From positions 124,001 through 188,000 of the forward strand of contig JABARQ010000017.1 in NCBI GenBank assembly GCA_019186985.1: a stretch of DNA of 64,000 nt, in the 5' to 3' direction. The DNA is from Prosthecobacter sp. GTDB taxonomy: Bacteria; Verrucomicrobiota; Verrucomicrobiia; Verrucomicrobiales; Verrucomicrobiaceae. A program made the position numbers and the translations under genes. Of the stretch, positions 34,437 through 43,660 are shown in pieces (the first letter of the stretch is position 1; every line of letters begins with the position of its first letter). The notes beneath the pieces were generated by a model. The model did no database searches, was not told the origin of the DNA, and saw nothing but the letters and a program-made list of their open reading frames with translations.

Positions 34437-37400
34437 TCAATTGGCGGCTTCGATGAAGCTGAGGAGGTCTGCCATGTCCTGAACGCTGAGGCCGCCTTCC
34501 AAACCCTCGGGCATGAGGCTCTGGCCGCTGGAACTGCTGCCCAGGATCTGGGCGCGCTGGAGGGTGACCTGGGCGCCTCCCATCATCTTCAGGGTCATGC
34601 TGCTGGCGTCATCCGCCGTGATGATGCCCAGGATGGTCTGGCCCTCCCGGGTGTTCACCTGATAGGCGATGTATTGGGAGGCGACCTCCTTGTGCGGCTG
34701 CAGGATGGCGGTGAGCAGGGCTTCACGTCCCTTGGTTTTTACGGTGGTCAGGCCGGGCCCGACTTCAATGCCCAGCCCGTTCGCCTGGTGGCAGGCCATG
34801 CAGCGGGAGATGTAATGATTCTGGCCGGCCTTGGCGTCACCCTTCATGCCGACGGCTGGGGAAAAGGTTTTCACCACCTCTTCGCGGGACGGAGGAATGA
34901 CGGACTTGAGGACGGTGACGGCACGTTTGGCGATGCTGGCGTTCTTATGGTTGGCCAGGGCCTGGACCTGGGAGGCGGCAAGCTCCTTCGGTTCGGGGCC
35001 CGTCCCTGCGCTGATGGCCTCCAGAAGGGCCGTCGCGCCGTCATCGCGGGAAAGCAGCACCGTCAGAGCCGTCTCGCGGGCCTTGGGCTTCAGTGCCGTC
35101 CAGGCAGCCAGCACCGGCATGGCGGCGGACTTGCCAAGCAGCTGGTTCAGGGCCTTCACTGAGGCGGTCTGGAGCTTTTCAGCCTGTTCTTTCTCCAGCC
35201 CTTCCAGGAGTGCTGCCTCAGCCTGGTCCTTGCCTGCAAGGGCGAGCAGTTCGATGGACTGAAGTCGTGCAGATTCAGGCTCCGCATTGTTCCGTGCCGT
35301 GGCGGCGGCCTGGGTGAAGACGGCGGCAAGCCTGCCCCCTTTGTCCATTTTGGTAATCGAGCCGCCGCTCTGGCGGAGGCCGTCGGCCAGGGCCTTGAGG
35401 CCGTCCCGGCGCATGGCTGCGGCGGTGCCGGGATCGGCGAGCCACTGGATGGCGCTTTCCACGGCTGCCGGCCTTTTCTGGCGGCCGATCATGGACAGCA
35501 GGGATTCGGCGAGCGCGGGCGTCAGGGGCTTGTCGTGCTTTTGGTTAAGCGATTCCAGAAGCGGAAGCGGGTCGGTGCCCCCGCTGTTGAGCAGGGCCGC
35601 GACGATGAGGGGGCTCTCGGCCGAGGCTGCCAGGAGGCTGGCCTGACGCGCTTCAGGCGTTGTGCCGGCGATGCCGGGGAGCCCGTCAAAGAACCTGCGG
35701 AGGAGCATGGCATAGGTGAAGCGGACGCGCGGGGAGGCGTCCGAGCCGAGGGCGTTGACGGCGGTGGTGATCCGGGGTTCCCGGGGCAGCAGCAGGCCGA
35801 GCTGGACGGCCTTTTCCCTGACCTGGGCGTCCGGGTTTTTCAGCGCGAGCTCGACGTCGCCGACGTCCAGGTCCTTGAGGGAGGCGAGGGTGTTGAGGAC
35901 ATGAAGGGTCTCCAGGCTGGAGGCGGGGCGGGACAGGCTCTCCTTCAGCAGGGGGACGGCCGATTTGTCCTGCTTCTCATAAAGCAGGCGCTGGGCGGTG
36001 TCACGGTGCCAGCCGTTCGGGTGACCGAGGGCCTTGACGAGCTCCTCGACGCCAGCGGAGGCGAGCGTGACCTTGCGACCTTTGCGCGGCGCTCCGCCGT
36101 CGGGCAGGATGCGCCAGATGCGGCCCCGATCGTTGCCGCTGTTCAGGTCAATGTGCTTCTTGATCTCGTCCGGGATGCTCCAGGGATGCTCGATGACCTC
36201 GCGGTACATGTCGCAGACATGGAGGCAGCCGTCGGGGGCGTTGGCGAAGTTGACGACACGGACCCAGGTGTCCTTGCTGGCGGCGAATTCGAAGCCGCGT
36301 TCATCGGCCGGCCGCTCGCCCTCCAGGTTGATGCCGTCCCTGGCATAACGAATGATTTTGCGATGGATGAGCTGGCCGCCGGCGTCGCCGCTGAAGCTGT
36401 TGTTCACAAACTCCGGCCCGTAGGCGTCGCCCCGGTAGATCGTGGTGCCGGTGGCGCCGGTGAAGTAGCCGCTGACACGGCCTCCGCCCTCGACGGCGCC
36501 CTTGACGACTCCGGCGATGCGCCACCGGGTGCGGATGATGCGCCAGGGCTCGTCCGGGCTGATGCGGAAGACCTCGGCGGCTCCGCCGTCCACGGCGATG
36601 CTGCGACGGCTTGGCGGCATGTCAAAGTAGGGGCTGCGCGGGGCCAGTCGGTCGTCATAGAGCCAGTACTGCAGGTGGTCGGAGTTCGAGCAGCCGAACT
36701 TGCGGCCGTAGTTGTCGAAGCTCATGCCATATTGTGCGCCGCCGGACTCGAGGCCGAACTCGTGGGTGAGCGGGTCGAACCAGAAGTCACGCCCGCCGAG
36801 CTCCTGTTCCGGAAGTTCCGGACGCCTGAGGCATTTGATGACGCCGCGGTTGCCGCCTCCGGCGAGGACATGGATGCGGTTGTCCTGGCCCCACTGGAAG
36901 CTGTTCATCAGGCCCTGGACGTTGAGGATCTTCAGGCCGGTGCCAAAGCCGGTGTAGACTTTTTCGCGCACCTCCGCCCTGCCGTCGCCGTCCTTGTCCT
37001 CAAAGCGCCAGATGTCGGGCGTGGCGCCGACATAGAGGCCGCCGTTGGCCCAGATCAGCCCGGTGGGCCAGGGCAGGTCGTCGGCAAAGACGCGTGAGGT
37101 TTCGTAGAAGCCGTCGCCGTCCTGGTCCTCGAGCACGGAGATGCGGCCGAGATGGGGCGTGACGTCGCGCATCTCCGAATAGTCGATCATTTCGCAGGCA
37201 AACATGCGGCCCCGTTCGTCAAAGCAGATGGCGATGGGGTCACGCACCTGGGGTTCATGCGCGGCGGCCTCCAGCTTGAAGCCCTTTTTCACCTGCCAGG
37301 TGGCCGGGGCGTCCTTCGGTTCCACGGCCGGGTAGCGCGGCAGGTCCCTGGCCGGGTCGACGTTCACGGCGTTCTGGGTTTCTCCATAGGCCTTGGCGTA

Positions 37401-37499
37401 GGTGGTCTTGGTCTGGATGCCATCCTTGGGGGCCTGTCCGGACATGGGGGCAGGGGAGATCAACAGAAGGACGATGGGCAGGAGAATCAGCACTTTCAT
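34437..37499 (-). CDS. PVC-type membrane-bound dehydrogenase with HEAT repeats and cytochrome c domain
   Basis: 1020 residues from ATG 37499, which gives a signal peptide (VLILLPIVLLLISPAPMSGQ). The N-terminal domain (about 60-470) is the Planctomycetes/Verrucomicrobia beta-propeller dehydrogenase-like unit (KKGFKLEAAAHEPQVRDPIAICFDERGRMFACEM, then LPWPTGLIWANGGLYVGATPDIW). Helical HEAT-like repeats follow (about 500-850). A C-terminal haem-binding domain has CMACH at 900-904 and a candidate axial Met in SLMPEG. Periplasmic oxidation of a sugar or alcohol with electron transfer to haem c is inferred. The substrate is unknown. Frames extending upstream to 38570 run antisense through nagZ and are rejected. 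Confidence 0.9.
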   Translation of the reverse strand: MKVLILLPIVLLLISPAPMSGQAPKDGIQTKTTYAKAYGETQNAVNVDPARDLPRYPAVEPKDAPATWQVKKGFKLEAAAHEPQVRDPIAICFDERGRMFACEMIDYSEMRDVTPHLGRISVLEDQDGDGFYETSRVFADDLPWPTGLIWANGGLYVGATPDIWRFEDKDGDGRAEVREKVYTGFGTGLKILNVQGLMNSFQWGQDNRIHVLAGGGNRGVIKCLRRPELPEQELGGRDFWFDPLTHEFGLESGGAQYGMSFDNYGRKFGCSNSDHLQYWLYDDRLAPRSPYFDMPPSRRSIAVDGGAAEVFRISPDEPWRIIRTRWRIAGVVKGAVEGGGRVSGYFTGATGTTIYRGDAYGPEFVNNSFSGDAGGQLIHRKIIRYARDGINLEGERPADERGFEFAASKDTWVRVVNFANAPDGCLHVCDMYREVIEHPWSIPDEIKKHIDLNSGNDRGRIWRILPDGGAPRKGRKVTLASAGVEELVKALGHPNGWHRDTAQRLLYEKQDKSAVPLLKESLSRPASSLETLHVLNTLASLKDLDVGDVELALKNPDAQVREKAVQLGLLLPREPRITTAVNALGSDASPRVRFTYAMLLRRFFDGLPGIAGTTPEARQASLLAASAESPLIVAALLNSGGTDPLPLLESLNQKHDKPLTPALAESLLSMIGRQKRPAAVESAIQWLADPGTAAAMRRDGLKALADGLRQSGGSITKMDKGGRLAAVFTQAAATARNNAEPESARLQSIELLALAGKDQAEAALLEGLEKEQAEKLQTASVKALNQLLGKSAAMPVLAAWTALKPKARETALTVLLSRDDGATALLEAISAGTGPEPKELAASQVQALANHKNASIAKRAVTVLKSVIPPSREEVVKTFSPAVGMKGDAKAGQNHYISRCMACHQANGLGIEVGPGLTTVKTKGREALLTAILQPHKEVASQYIAYQVNTREGQTILGIITADDASSMTLKMMGGAQVTLQRAQILGSSSSGQSLMPEGLEGGLSVQDMADLLSFIEAAN

Positions 37500-37655
37500 G
37501 ATCAGTTCCCTACCAACGCCAAGCGGCTGCCTGCTTCCAGCCCGGCCCCGGACGGCTTCCGATATTTTTGGCATGGGCACCGGAGGTGGCAAACAGCAGT
37601 TGCCTGATCTGTGGGAACTGTGAAATGAATGGGCTGCGTCCACCCTCCATTCCGC

Positions 37656-38753
37656 ATGTCCCTCGGCCAACTGCTCCTCACCGGCGTCCCCGGTCCTGAA
37701 CTTGACCCCGAAACCGCCGCCCGCTTCAAGAAGCTCCAGCCCGGCGGCTTCATTTTGTTCGGCCGCAACATCAAGTCCCCGGAGCAGCTCCGGAAGCTCA
37801 TCGACGACCTGCGCGACCTCTCGGACATCGAGCCCTTCATCACCATCGACCAGGAGGGCGGGCGTGTCTCCCGGCTGCGCCTCATTGGCGAGGAACCGCC
37901 GAACGCGCAGGCGCTTCGTGACAAGGGGGACCCTGAGCTGATCAAGACGCATGGCAGGCTGACCGGCCGGATTCTCCGCCTGTTCGGCTTCAATCTCGAC
38001 CTCTGCCCCGTTCTGGACATCAGCTACGACGACCAGGCGGACAATTCCCTGAAGGGCCGCTGCTGGGGGAGGGAACCCCAGCAGGTCATCACCAACGCGG
38101 GCATCTTCAACCGTGCCATGCGCAAGGAGGGCGTGCTCTCCTGTGCCAAGCATTTTCCTGGCTATGGCCCGGCGGAGTGCGATCCGCACGAGTTCCTGCC
38201 GGTGATTTCCAAGAGCCGCCAGGACATGGAGATGAGCGAGCTGATGCCCTACACGGCCCTGCTGCCGGAGCTCGACAGCGTGATGACCTGCCACAGCAAC
38301 TACACGGCCTACGATCCCGGCCGGGGCCGCTGGCCGGCGAGCCTCAGCCACAACATCTGCACGAAGTTGCTGCGCGACCAGCTCGGCTTTGAAGGCCTGG
38401 CGATGACCGATGACCTGGACATGGGGGCCATCCTCAACGAGGTCACCTTTGAACAGGCCATCCAGGAGGCCGTGCGCGCCGGCAACGACCTGGTGATGAT
38501 CTGCCACCGCCTGGAGATGGTGGAGCTTGCCCGCCGGCATCTCGAAGGTGTCGAGCACCCCGTGCTGCATGACGCGCTGCTGCGCATTGAGAAGACCAAG
38601 AAGCGGCTGGTCAGGCCGGACAAGTTTGACCTGGACCGGTTCGCCGCCATCAACCGTGAAATCTGGGATCTGCGCGTGGCAACCCTGGGTGAGGAAAAGG
38701 CCCGCATCCTCAGCGTCGAGGACGGGAAGCGTTCGCCCGTGGAGCTTTATTAG
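37656..38753 (+). CDS. nagZ: Beta-N-acetylhexosaminidase, glycoside hydrolase family 3
   Basis: 365 residues from ATG 37656 (MSLGQLLLTGVPG). A start at 37629 is also possible. GH3 landmarks: FILFGRNIKSPEQLRKLIDDLR, FITIDQEGGRVSRL, the NagZ-specific CAKHFPGYGPAECDPH (general acid His loop) and GLAMTDDLDMGAI (nucleophile Asp). It removes beta-1,4 GlcNAc from anhydro-muropeptides in peptidoglycan recycling and may be cytoplasmic, as no signal peptide is seen. Its last 44 bases overlap the convergent GH-GT fusion gene. Confidence 0.9.
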   Translation: MSLGQLLLTGVPGPELDPETAARFKKLQPGGFILFGRNIKSPEQLRKLIDDLRDLSDIEPFITIDQEGGRVSRLRLIGEEPPNAQALRDKGDPELIKTHGRLTGRILRLFGFNLDLCPVLDISYDDQADNSLKGRCWGREPQQVITNAGIFNRAMRKEGVLSCAKHFPGYGPAECDPHEFLPVISKSRQDMEMSELMPYTALLPELDSVMTCHSNYTAYDPGRGRWPASLSHNICTKLLRDQLGFEGLAMTDDLDMGAILNEVTFEQAIQEAVRAGNDLVMICHRLEMVELARRHLEGVEHPVLHDALLRIEKTKKRLVRPDKFDLDRFAAINREIWDLRVATLGEEKARILSVEDGKRSPVELY

Positions 38754-41151
38754 GGCATGGAGCCAGCCCGGCCGCGAGGGCGGCGTGGTGGCATTTTGAG
38801 GTCTGCCATGACCGGCCGAGCAGCAGGAGGGCGGCGAGGATGCCCGGGCCTGGCTTCCAGAGAAAACCGGAAAGCACGGCCAGTCCTCCGGCGGCCACGG
38901 CCAGCCATGGGCGGCATTGAAGGGACAGCTTCACCCGGGTGAGGGACCTGCCGTCGCCGTGATGTTCGGTCAGGGTCAGGACGGTGGTGCGAAAGGCCGG
39001 GAACCGGCCCCAGGCCAGGTCAAAGGGCTGCCAGCCGTCGTCGGTCCAGAGATTGAGCCCGGATTCGCGGCAAAGTCTGTCCTTGAGAGCGGAGAGAAGG
39101 GGCTCACGGCCAAGATGGTCCTCGTTCCAGTAAACCTGCCAGGAACGGCAGAGCGTCCAGAAACGCGGTGGACGGGCATGTCTGGCGGACGGGGGGGCTG
39201 CAGGCTGACATTCCGGCCTGAGGCCGAATCGTAGGATGCCCGACCAGCGAGCCCAGCCCCGGACGATGGGTTGCAGCCAGTTCAGCAGAAGGAGCTGAAG
39301 CTGTTGAAACACGGACAGTGCATGCGGGGCGGCTGGCAGATGGTGCCAGGACACCCATGACGCCAGGAGGAACAAGGCCAGGAAGGGCATCGTGGACCGC
39401 CAGCCCAGGGCCGGGAGCGCGATCAGAAACAGCGCGATCCAGGGCAGGCCGTTTGCCCATGCTGGAAGCTGACGACCCTGCTGACCATAGATGCCCTGAA
39501 AAAGGCCCGTTCCCTGGGGGCCGTGAAAAATGCGGCCATCCAGCGGCAGGGATGAAGGAGGGTCCTCATAGATGGCTCCCTGCCAGCGGGCGCCTCCCCG
39601 GCAGGTGAAGCGCTCGGGATGATCCTTCATCAGCAGGGCTTCGGCATGACCGTAGCCGCGCTGCTGCCTGAGATAGGCCCGGAGGGTGCGTCGCCGATGG
39701 TGCCAGACCATGGCGCCAGGTATAAAGCGCAGCCGCCCGCCGGCCTCCCGCAGCCGCCAGCAGACATCCACGTCATCCCCTGCCGTGTGATAGTGAGTGC
39801 GGAAGCCGCCGATGGCCTTCAGGCTGGCCTTGCGGATGACGAGGTTGCAGCCGGGCAGGTGCTCGGCTTCGACATCGTTCAGCATGACATGAGTCGGGGA
39901 ACCCGGGGCGGCGGCGACCACGGCCTCGGTCGCGTTTCGCGGCCTGGGTGGAATGTTCGGCCCGCCGCAGGCCGCCCAGGCTTCGTCATCAAAACCCGCT
40001 GCGACATGACACAGCCAGTCCTCCTCGGCGATGCAGTCGTCATCGGTGTAGGCCAGCAGTTCGCCCCGTGCCTCCTCCATGCCCAGGTTGCGGGCGGCGC
40101 TTAGTCCGGCATGATCTTGACGGAGATAACGAACTTGAGGAAAAGCCAGGGCGATCCGGCCGATGTCCTCTGTCGAGCCATCGTCAACCAGCAGCACTTC
40201 GTAGGCTGAATGGTTCAGCTTTTCCAGGGACTCCAGGCAGGCGGCCAGGGTGGCCGAGCCATTGTAGGTGCAGACGATGACGGAGATGAAGGCTGGCGAC
40301 CGGTTGCCCTGTCCTGAAGCCCGGGGCGGAACGGGCATCTTCGGCCTGCGATTCCTGTCCACGAGGCCGAAGCTCCATTCCGTGACATCCCTGCCGCCCC
40401 GGTGCCATTCATCCGTGTAGGCGAACCACAGCGTGCCCGCGACGGAGGCGTGGCGGCACTCGGCTTCAAACCACGCGAAGGTTTCCTCCAGTTGACCGGC
40501 AGATGGCCGGGGGGCGTCGAGCCCGAATTCGGAGATGACCAGCGGCTTGTTGCCTGCGAGGACCTGAAGACGGGCAAGGTAGGCTGCAAACTCCGCCCGT
40601 TTTTCGAGGAAAACATTGATGGCCAGAAAGTCGGCGTTGCGGGGGACAAGGTACTCCGTGCTGGGATAGGTGGCGTAACTGAACAGCCGGTCAGGCGCCG
40701 CAGCCCTGCCGGTTTCGATCAGTTTCTCCAAAAACCTGCGGACACGTTCCGGGCCCATCCAGCGGGCCAGGTTTTTGTCGATTTCATTGCCGACCAGAAA
40801 GGCCGCGACCGCCGGATGCCCGCCCAGCCGACAAGCGGCGTCCCGCACCGCCCGATGAGCCTGCCTGACCAGGCTGCGTTGGCCGAGGAAATCGACATGA
40901 TCCGTCCAGGCGATGCCGACGATCAGGTTCAGGCCGGTGCGGACGGCTTCGGAAAGCAGGAAATCCGAAGGCGGTTCGTAGAGGCGCACCGAGTCAAAGC
41001 CCATCTGCCGGATCTGGTCGAAGTCAGCCCTGAGCCGGGCGTCCTCGGGGAAGGGCTCGCCATGTGAATTGCGGCGGAACGGCCCGTAGCAGACGCCCCG
41101 GAGGCTGATTTTACGGCCCTGCTGGCGGAAAAACTTGCCCTCGGCAGCCAT
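38710..41151 (-). CDS. Glycosidase-like TIM barrel fused to a GT2 glycosyltransferase
   Basis: 813 residues from ATG 41151 (AGGGG upstream). ATG 41202 is an alternative start. Residues 5-275 are a GH2/GH5-like TIM barrel with both acidic residues in place: Glu123 in FLVGNEIDKN (acid/base) and Glu208 in PLVISEFGLD (nucleophile). Residues 288-520 are a GT2 domain (FISVIVCTYNGS, LLVDDGSTED, LAYTDDDCIAEEDW). At least two hydrophobic helices follow (around 600-640 and near 760-785). A single polypeptide with glycosidase and glycosyltransferase domains is uncommon; it might trim and extend or swap glycans at the membrane. No signal peptide is visible, so the barrel is probably cytoplasmic. Confidence 0.82.
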   Translation of the reverse strand: MAAEGKFFRQQGRKISLRGVCYGPFRRNSHGEPFPEDARLRADFDQIRQMGFDSVRLYEPPSDFLLSEAVRTGLNLIVGIAWTDHVDFLGQRSLVRQAHRAVRDAACRLGGHPAVAAFLVGNEIDKNLARWMGPERVRRFLEKLIETGRAAAPDRLFSYATYPSTEYLVPRNADFLAINVFLEKRAEFAAYLARLQVLAGNKPLVISEFGLDAPRPSAGQLEETFAWFEAECRHASVAGTLWFAYTDEWHRGGRDVTEWSFGLVDRNRRPKMPVPPRASGQGNRSPAFISVIVCTYNGSATLAACLESLEKLNHSAYEVLLVDDGSTEDIGRIALAFPQVRYLRQDHAGLSAARNLGMEEARGELLAYTDDDCIAEEDWLCHVAAGFDDEAWAACGGPNIPPRPRNATEAVVAAAPGSPTHVMLNDVEAEHLPGCNLVIRKASLKAIGGFRTHYHTAGDDVDVCWRLREAGGRLRFIPGAMVWHHRRRTLRAYLRQQRGYGHAEALLMKDHPERFTCRGGARWQGAIYEDPPSSLPLDGRIFHGPQGTGLFQGIYGQQGRQLPAWANGLPWIALFLIALPALGWRSTMPFLALFLLASWVSWHHLPAAPHALSVFQQLQLLLLNWLQPIVRGWARWSGILRFGLRPECQPAAPPSARHARPPRFWTLCRSWQVYWNEDHLGREPLLSALKDRLCRESGLNLWTDDGWQPFDLAWGRFPAFRTTVLTLTEHHGDGRSLTRVKLSLQCRPWLAVAAGGLAVLSGFLWKPGPGILAALLLLGRSWQTSKCHHAALAAGLAPCPNKAPRANASRPRR

Positions 41152-41305
41152 GGGCACCCCTGGGGGCACATGGGCGGCGTCGGAGGGCGGGCGGAGGCGC
41201 ATGATCGGGAAGGCTGCCAGACATGCCGCAGCGGACGGGAACACGCAACTTGCAGAGCATGGGTTGATTTCTGTGACAGTCTCGCCAATCTCGCGGCCCT
41301 TCCCC

Positions 41306-42238
41306 ATGATCGACTCCTACAAGGTACTCAGCGGCAGCGCGCATCCCGAGCTGGCCAAACTCATCTGCCAGAACCTCGGCATCAACCTGTGCGCCGCCGA
41401 ACTCACGACCTTCCCGGACGGGGAAACCTTTGTCCAGATTCAGGAGAACATCCGCGGGCGGGACATCTTCATCGTCCAGCCGACCTGCCCTCCGACCAAC
41501 CAGAACCTCATGGAACTGCTGATCATGGTGGACGCCGTCCGCCGCGCCAGCGCCGCCCGCATCACCGCCGTGCTGCCCTTCTTTGGTTATGCCCGCCAGG
41601 ACCGCAAGGACCGTCCGCGGGTGCCGATCACCGCAAAGCTGGTGGCCAACCTGCTGGTCGCCTCAGGCGTCAATCGCGTGCTGACCATGGACCTTCATGC
41701 CGGTCAGATTCAGGGCTTCTTCGACATTCCGGTGGATCACCTCTACGCCGGTCCCGTGCTGATCAAGGCCATCAAGGAGCGCAACATCCCCGACCTGGTC
41801 GTGGTCTCGCCGGATGTTGGCGGCATCAAGATGACCCATGCCTACGCCAAGGCCCTCAAGGCTCCCATGGCGATCGTGGCCAAGAACCGGGTCAGTGCGG
41901 ACGAGGTGGAGGCGCTCAATGTCATCGGCGACGTGGCGGGGAAAAATGTCCTGCTGGTTGATGACCTCACCGAGACCGCCGGCACGCTGACCGCAGCCTC
42001 GGAACTGCTTCTCAAGCACGGTGCCAGGAACATCTACGCCGGGGTCTCCCACGGTGTCCTGGGCGACAAAGGCAGGGCCCGCATCGCGAAATCGCCCATC
42101 ATTGAGCTTTTTGCCACGAATTCCGTTCCCCAGGCCCATGGTGAAAAGGTCACCGCCCTGGATATTTCCGGACTTCTGGCCCAGGCAATCCAGCGCATCC
42201 ACAACGACGAGTCCGTGACCTCGCTCTTCGAGATTTGA
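41306..42238 (+). CDS. prs: Ribose-phosphate pyrophosphokinase
   Basis: 310 residues from ATG 41306. YKVLSGSAHPELAKLICQNLG, FPDGETFVQIQENIRGRDIFIVQPT, YARQDRKDRPRVPITAKLVANLL and the PRPP loop VLLVDDLTETAGTL are all intact. It makes PRPP from ribose 5-phosphate and ATP for nucleotide, His and Trp synthesis. First gene of a housekeeping run (prs-rplY-pth-rpsF), though a promoter of its own for rplY is likely. Longer upstream frames have no family sequence. Confidence 0.96.
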   Translation: MIDSYKVLSGSAHPELAKLICQNLGINLCAAELTTFPDGETFVQIQENIRGRDIFIVQPTCPPTNQNLMELLIMVDAVRRASAARITAVLPFFGYARQDRKDRPRVPITAKLVANLLVASGVNRVLTMDLHAGQIQGFFDIPVDHLYAGPVLIKAIKERNIPDLVVVSPDVGGIKMTHAYAKALKAPMAIVAKNRVSADEVEALNVIGDVAGKNVLLVDDLTETAGTLTAASELLLKHGARNIYAGVSHGVLGDKGRARIAKSPIIELFATNSVPQAHGEKVTALDISGLLAQAIQRIHNDESVTSLFEI

Positions 42239-42257
42239 CCCCGTTGTCAACAACCCT

Positions 42258-42285
42258 TTGACATCCGGGGGCCGGCGTGTAGTCT
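42258..42285 (+). promoter_or_regulatory. Candidate sigma-70-type promoter for rplY
   Basis: TTGACA at 42258-42263 is a perfect -35. A 16-base spacer leads to TAGTCT at 42280-42285 (TAnnnT). The predicted start is about 42 bases before the rplY ATG at 42334. Confidence 0.45.
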
Positions 42286-42333
42286 CGCGCCCCTTTTCCC
42301 CCAATCCTAACTGTTCACCAGAACTCAAGCACC

Positions 42334-42990
42334 ATGGCCAAGATCCTCGACCTCGTCGCCCAACCCCGCACTGTTTCCGGCACCGGTGCTGTCAAGCGCC
42401 TGCGTAATTCGGGCAGCACCCCCGCCGTTGTCTATGGCCGCAAGGTGGCTCCGGTGAACGTGCAGGTCGACACCAAGACCTTCACCAAAATCCTTCAGGG
42501 CAGCGCCTCCGACAACATCCTGGTCAGCCTGAAGCTGGACAGCGGTGAACAGCTGGCCCTCGTGCAGGAAGTGCAGCATGACCACCTCAAGGGCGGCATC
42601 ACCCATGTGGACTTCCACGCCATCGCCATGGATGAGGAAATTCACGCCGAGGTGCCCGTTGAAATCGTCGGCGAGGCTCCCGGCCTGAAGTTTGGCGGCC
42701 TGGTGGAAGCCATTCATCACACCCTGGAGGTGCGCTGCCTTCCGAAGGATCTTCCTGAGCACATCACCGTTGACGTCTCCGCCCTCGAGCTTGGCAAGGC
42801 CATCCATGTGGGTGAAATCAGCTTCCCCGAAGGCGTCCGTCCCAAGCTTGCCGCAGAAGTCGTGGTCGTCATGTGCGAAGAGCCCAAGGTGGAGGCTGAG
42901 CCTGAGCCGGCGGCCGCAGCCGCTGCTCCTGCCGCCAAGGCCGCCGCCCCCGCAGCCAAGGCTGCCGCCGCGCCTGCCGCCAAGAAGTAA
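42334..42990 (+). CDS. rplY: Ribosomal protein bL25, long (CTC) form
   Basis: 218 residues. The L25 core (AQPRTVSGTGAVKRLRNSGSTPAVVYGRK) binds 5S rRNA, and the C-terminal TL5/CTC beta domain (IPVEIVGEAP-type: EVPVEIVGEAPGLKFGG, HITVDVSALELGKAIHVGEI) is present, so this is the long form, unlike the 94-residue E. coli L25. The last 35 residues form an Ala/Pro/Lys-rich tail (repeats of AAKAAAP) of the kind seen on some actinobacterial and verrucomicrobial ribosomal proteins, with a probably disordered structure. Confidence 0.95.
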   Translation: MAKILDLVAQPRTVSGTGAVKRLRNSGSTPAVVYGRKVAPVNVQVDTKTFTKILQGSASDNILVSLKLDSGEQLALVQEVQHDHLKGGITHVDFHAIAMDEEIHAEVPVEIVGEAPGLKFGGLVEAIHHTLEVRCLPKDLPEHITVDVSALELGKAIHVGEISFPEGVRPKLAAEVVVVMCEEPKVEAEPEPAAAAAAPAAKAAAPAAKAAAAPAAKK

Positions 42991-43056
42991 TGTCCTTCAA
43001 TCGTGCCGCCTGCGGTGTCTGCTGATGCTCCATCCAAGCCAGATGCAGGAGGCGGC

Positions 43057-43638
43057 GTGATTCCGAAGCTGATCGTCGGCCTGGGCAACCCTGGAATCGA
43101 TTATCGCGACACCCGCCATAACATCGGATTCATGGTCCTCGACGAACTCGCCCGCCGCCTTGGCACCTCCTTCAATGAGGAGAAGCGCTGGCATGGCCTG
43201 GTGGCTAAGTTCGCCGGCGGCTGGCTGCTGAAGCCTCAGACCTTCATGAATGACTCAGGGCGCAGCGTGCGTCAGGTCTCCCAGTTTTACAAGGTGTCCC
43301 CCGGCGAAGTGCTTGCCGTCTACGACGATGTGGACCTGCCCCTGGGAAAGCTGCGGCTCAGACTTTCCGGCTCCGCCGGCGGGCATAACGGCATGAAGTC
43401 CATGATCAGCGACCTGGGCACTGCGGCATTTCCCCGTTTGAAGCTGGGCATTGCCACGGATTCAGGACGGCCTGCCGGCGACCGGCTTGTCGGTCATGTG
43501 CTTGGCAGGTTCCGCGATGAAGAACGGCCCACCCTTGACCTGGTCATCCAGGCGGCCGCCGATGCCATCATCAGCGCCTTGCAATCCGGCCTTGATGCTG
43601 CGATGAACCGATTCAACCGAACCACCCTCTCCGTTTAA
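43057..43638 (+). CDS. pth: Peptidyl-tRNA hydrolase
   Basis: 193 residues from GTG 43057, four bases after AGGAGG (43047-43052), matching the usual family length. A GTG at 43003 would add 18 residues of non-family sequence. Motifs: LIVGLGNPGIDYRDTRHNIGFMVLDEL (catalytic His in RHN), LLKPQTFMNDSG, AVYDDVDLPLGKLRLRLSGSAGGHNGMKS. It releases tRNA from prematurely dropped peptidyl-tRNA. Lies between rplY and rpsF, an arrangement common in bacteria. Confidence 0.94.
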   Translation: MIPKLIVGLGNPGIDYRDTRHNIGFMVLDELARRLGTSFNEEKRWHGLVAKFAGGWLLKPQTFMNDSGRSVRQVSQFYKVSPGEVLAVYDDVDLPLGKLRLRLSGSAGGHNGMKSMISDLGTAAFPRLKLGIATDSGRPAGDRLVGHVLGRFRDEERPTLDLVIQAAADAIISALQSGLDAAMNRFNRTTLSV

Positions 43639-43660
43639 AGCCCCCAACACCCGCACCTCA

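Noticed and set aside
37500-38570. N-terminal extension of the PVC dehydrogenase frame by 357 codons
   Set aside because: The extension lies antisense to nagZ. The signal peptide at 37499 fixes the true start.
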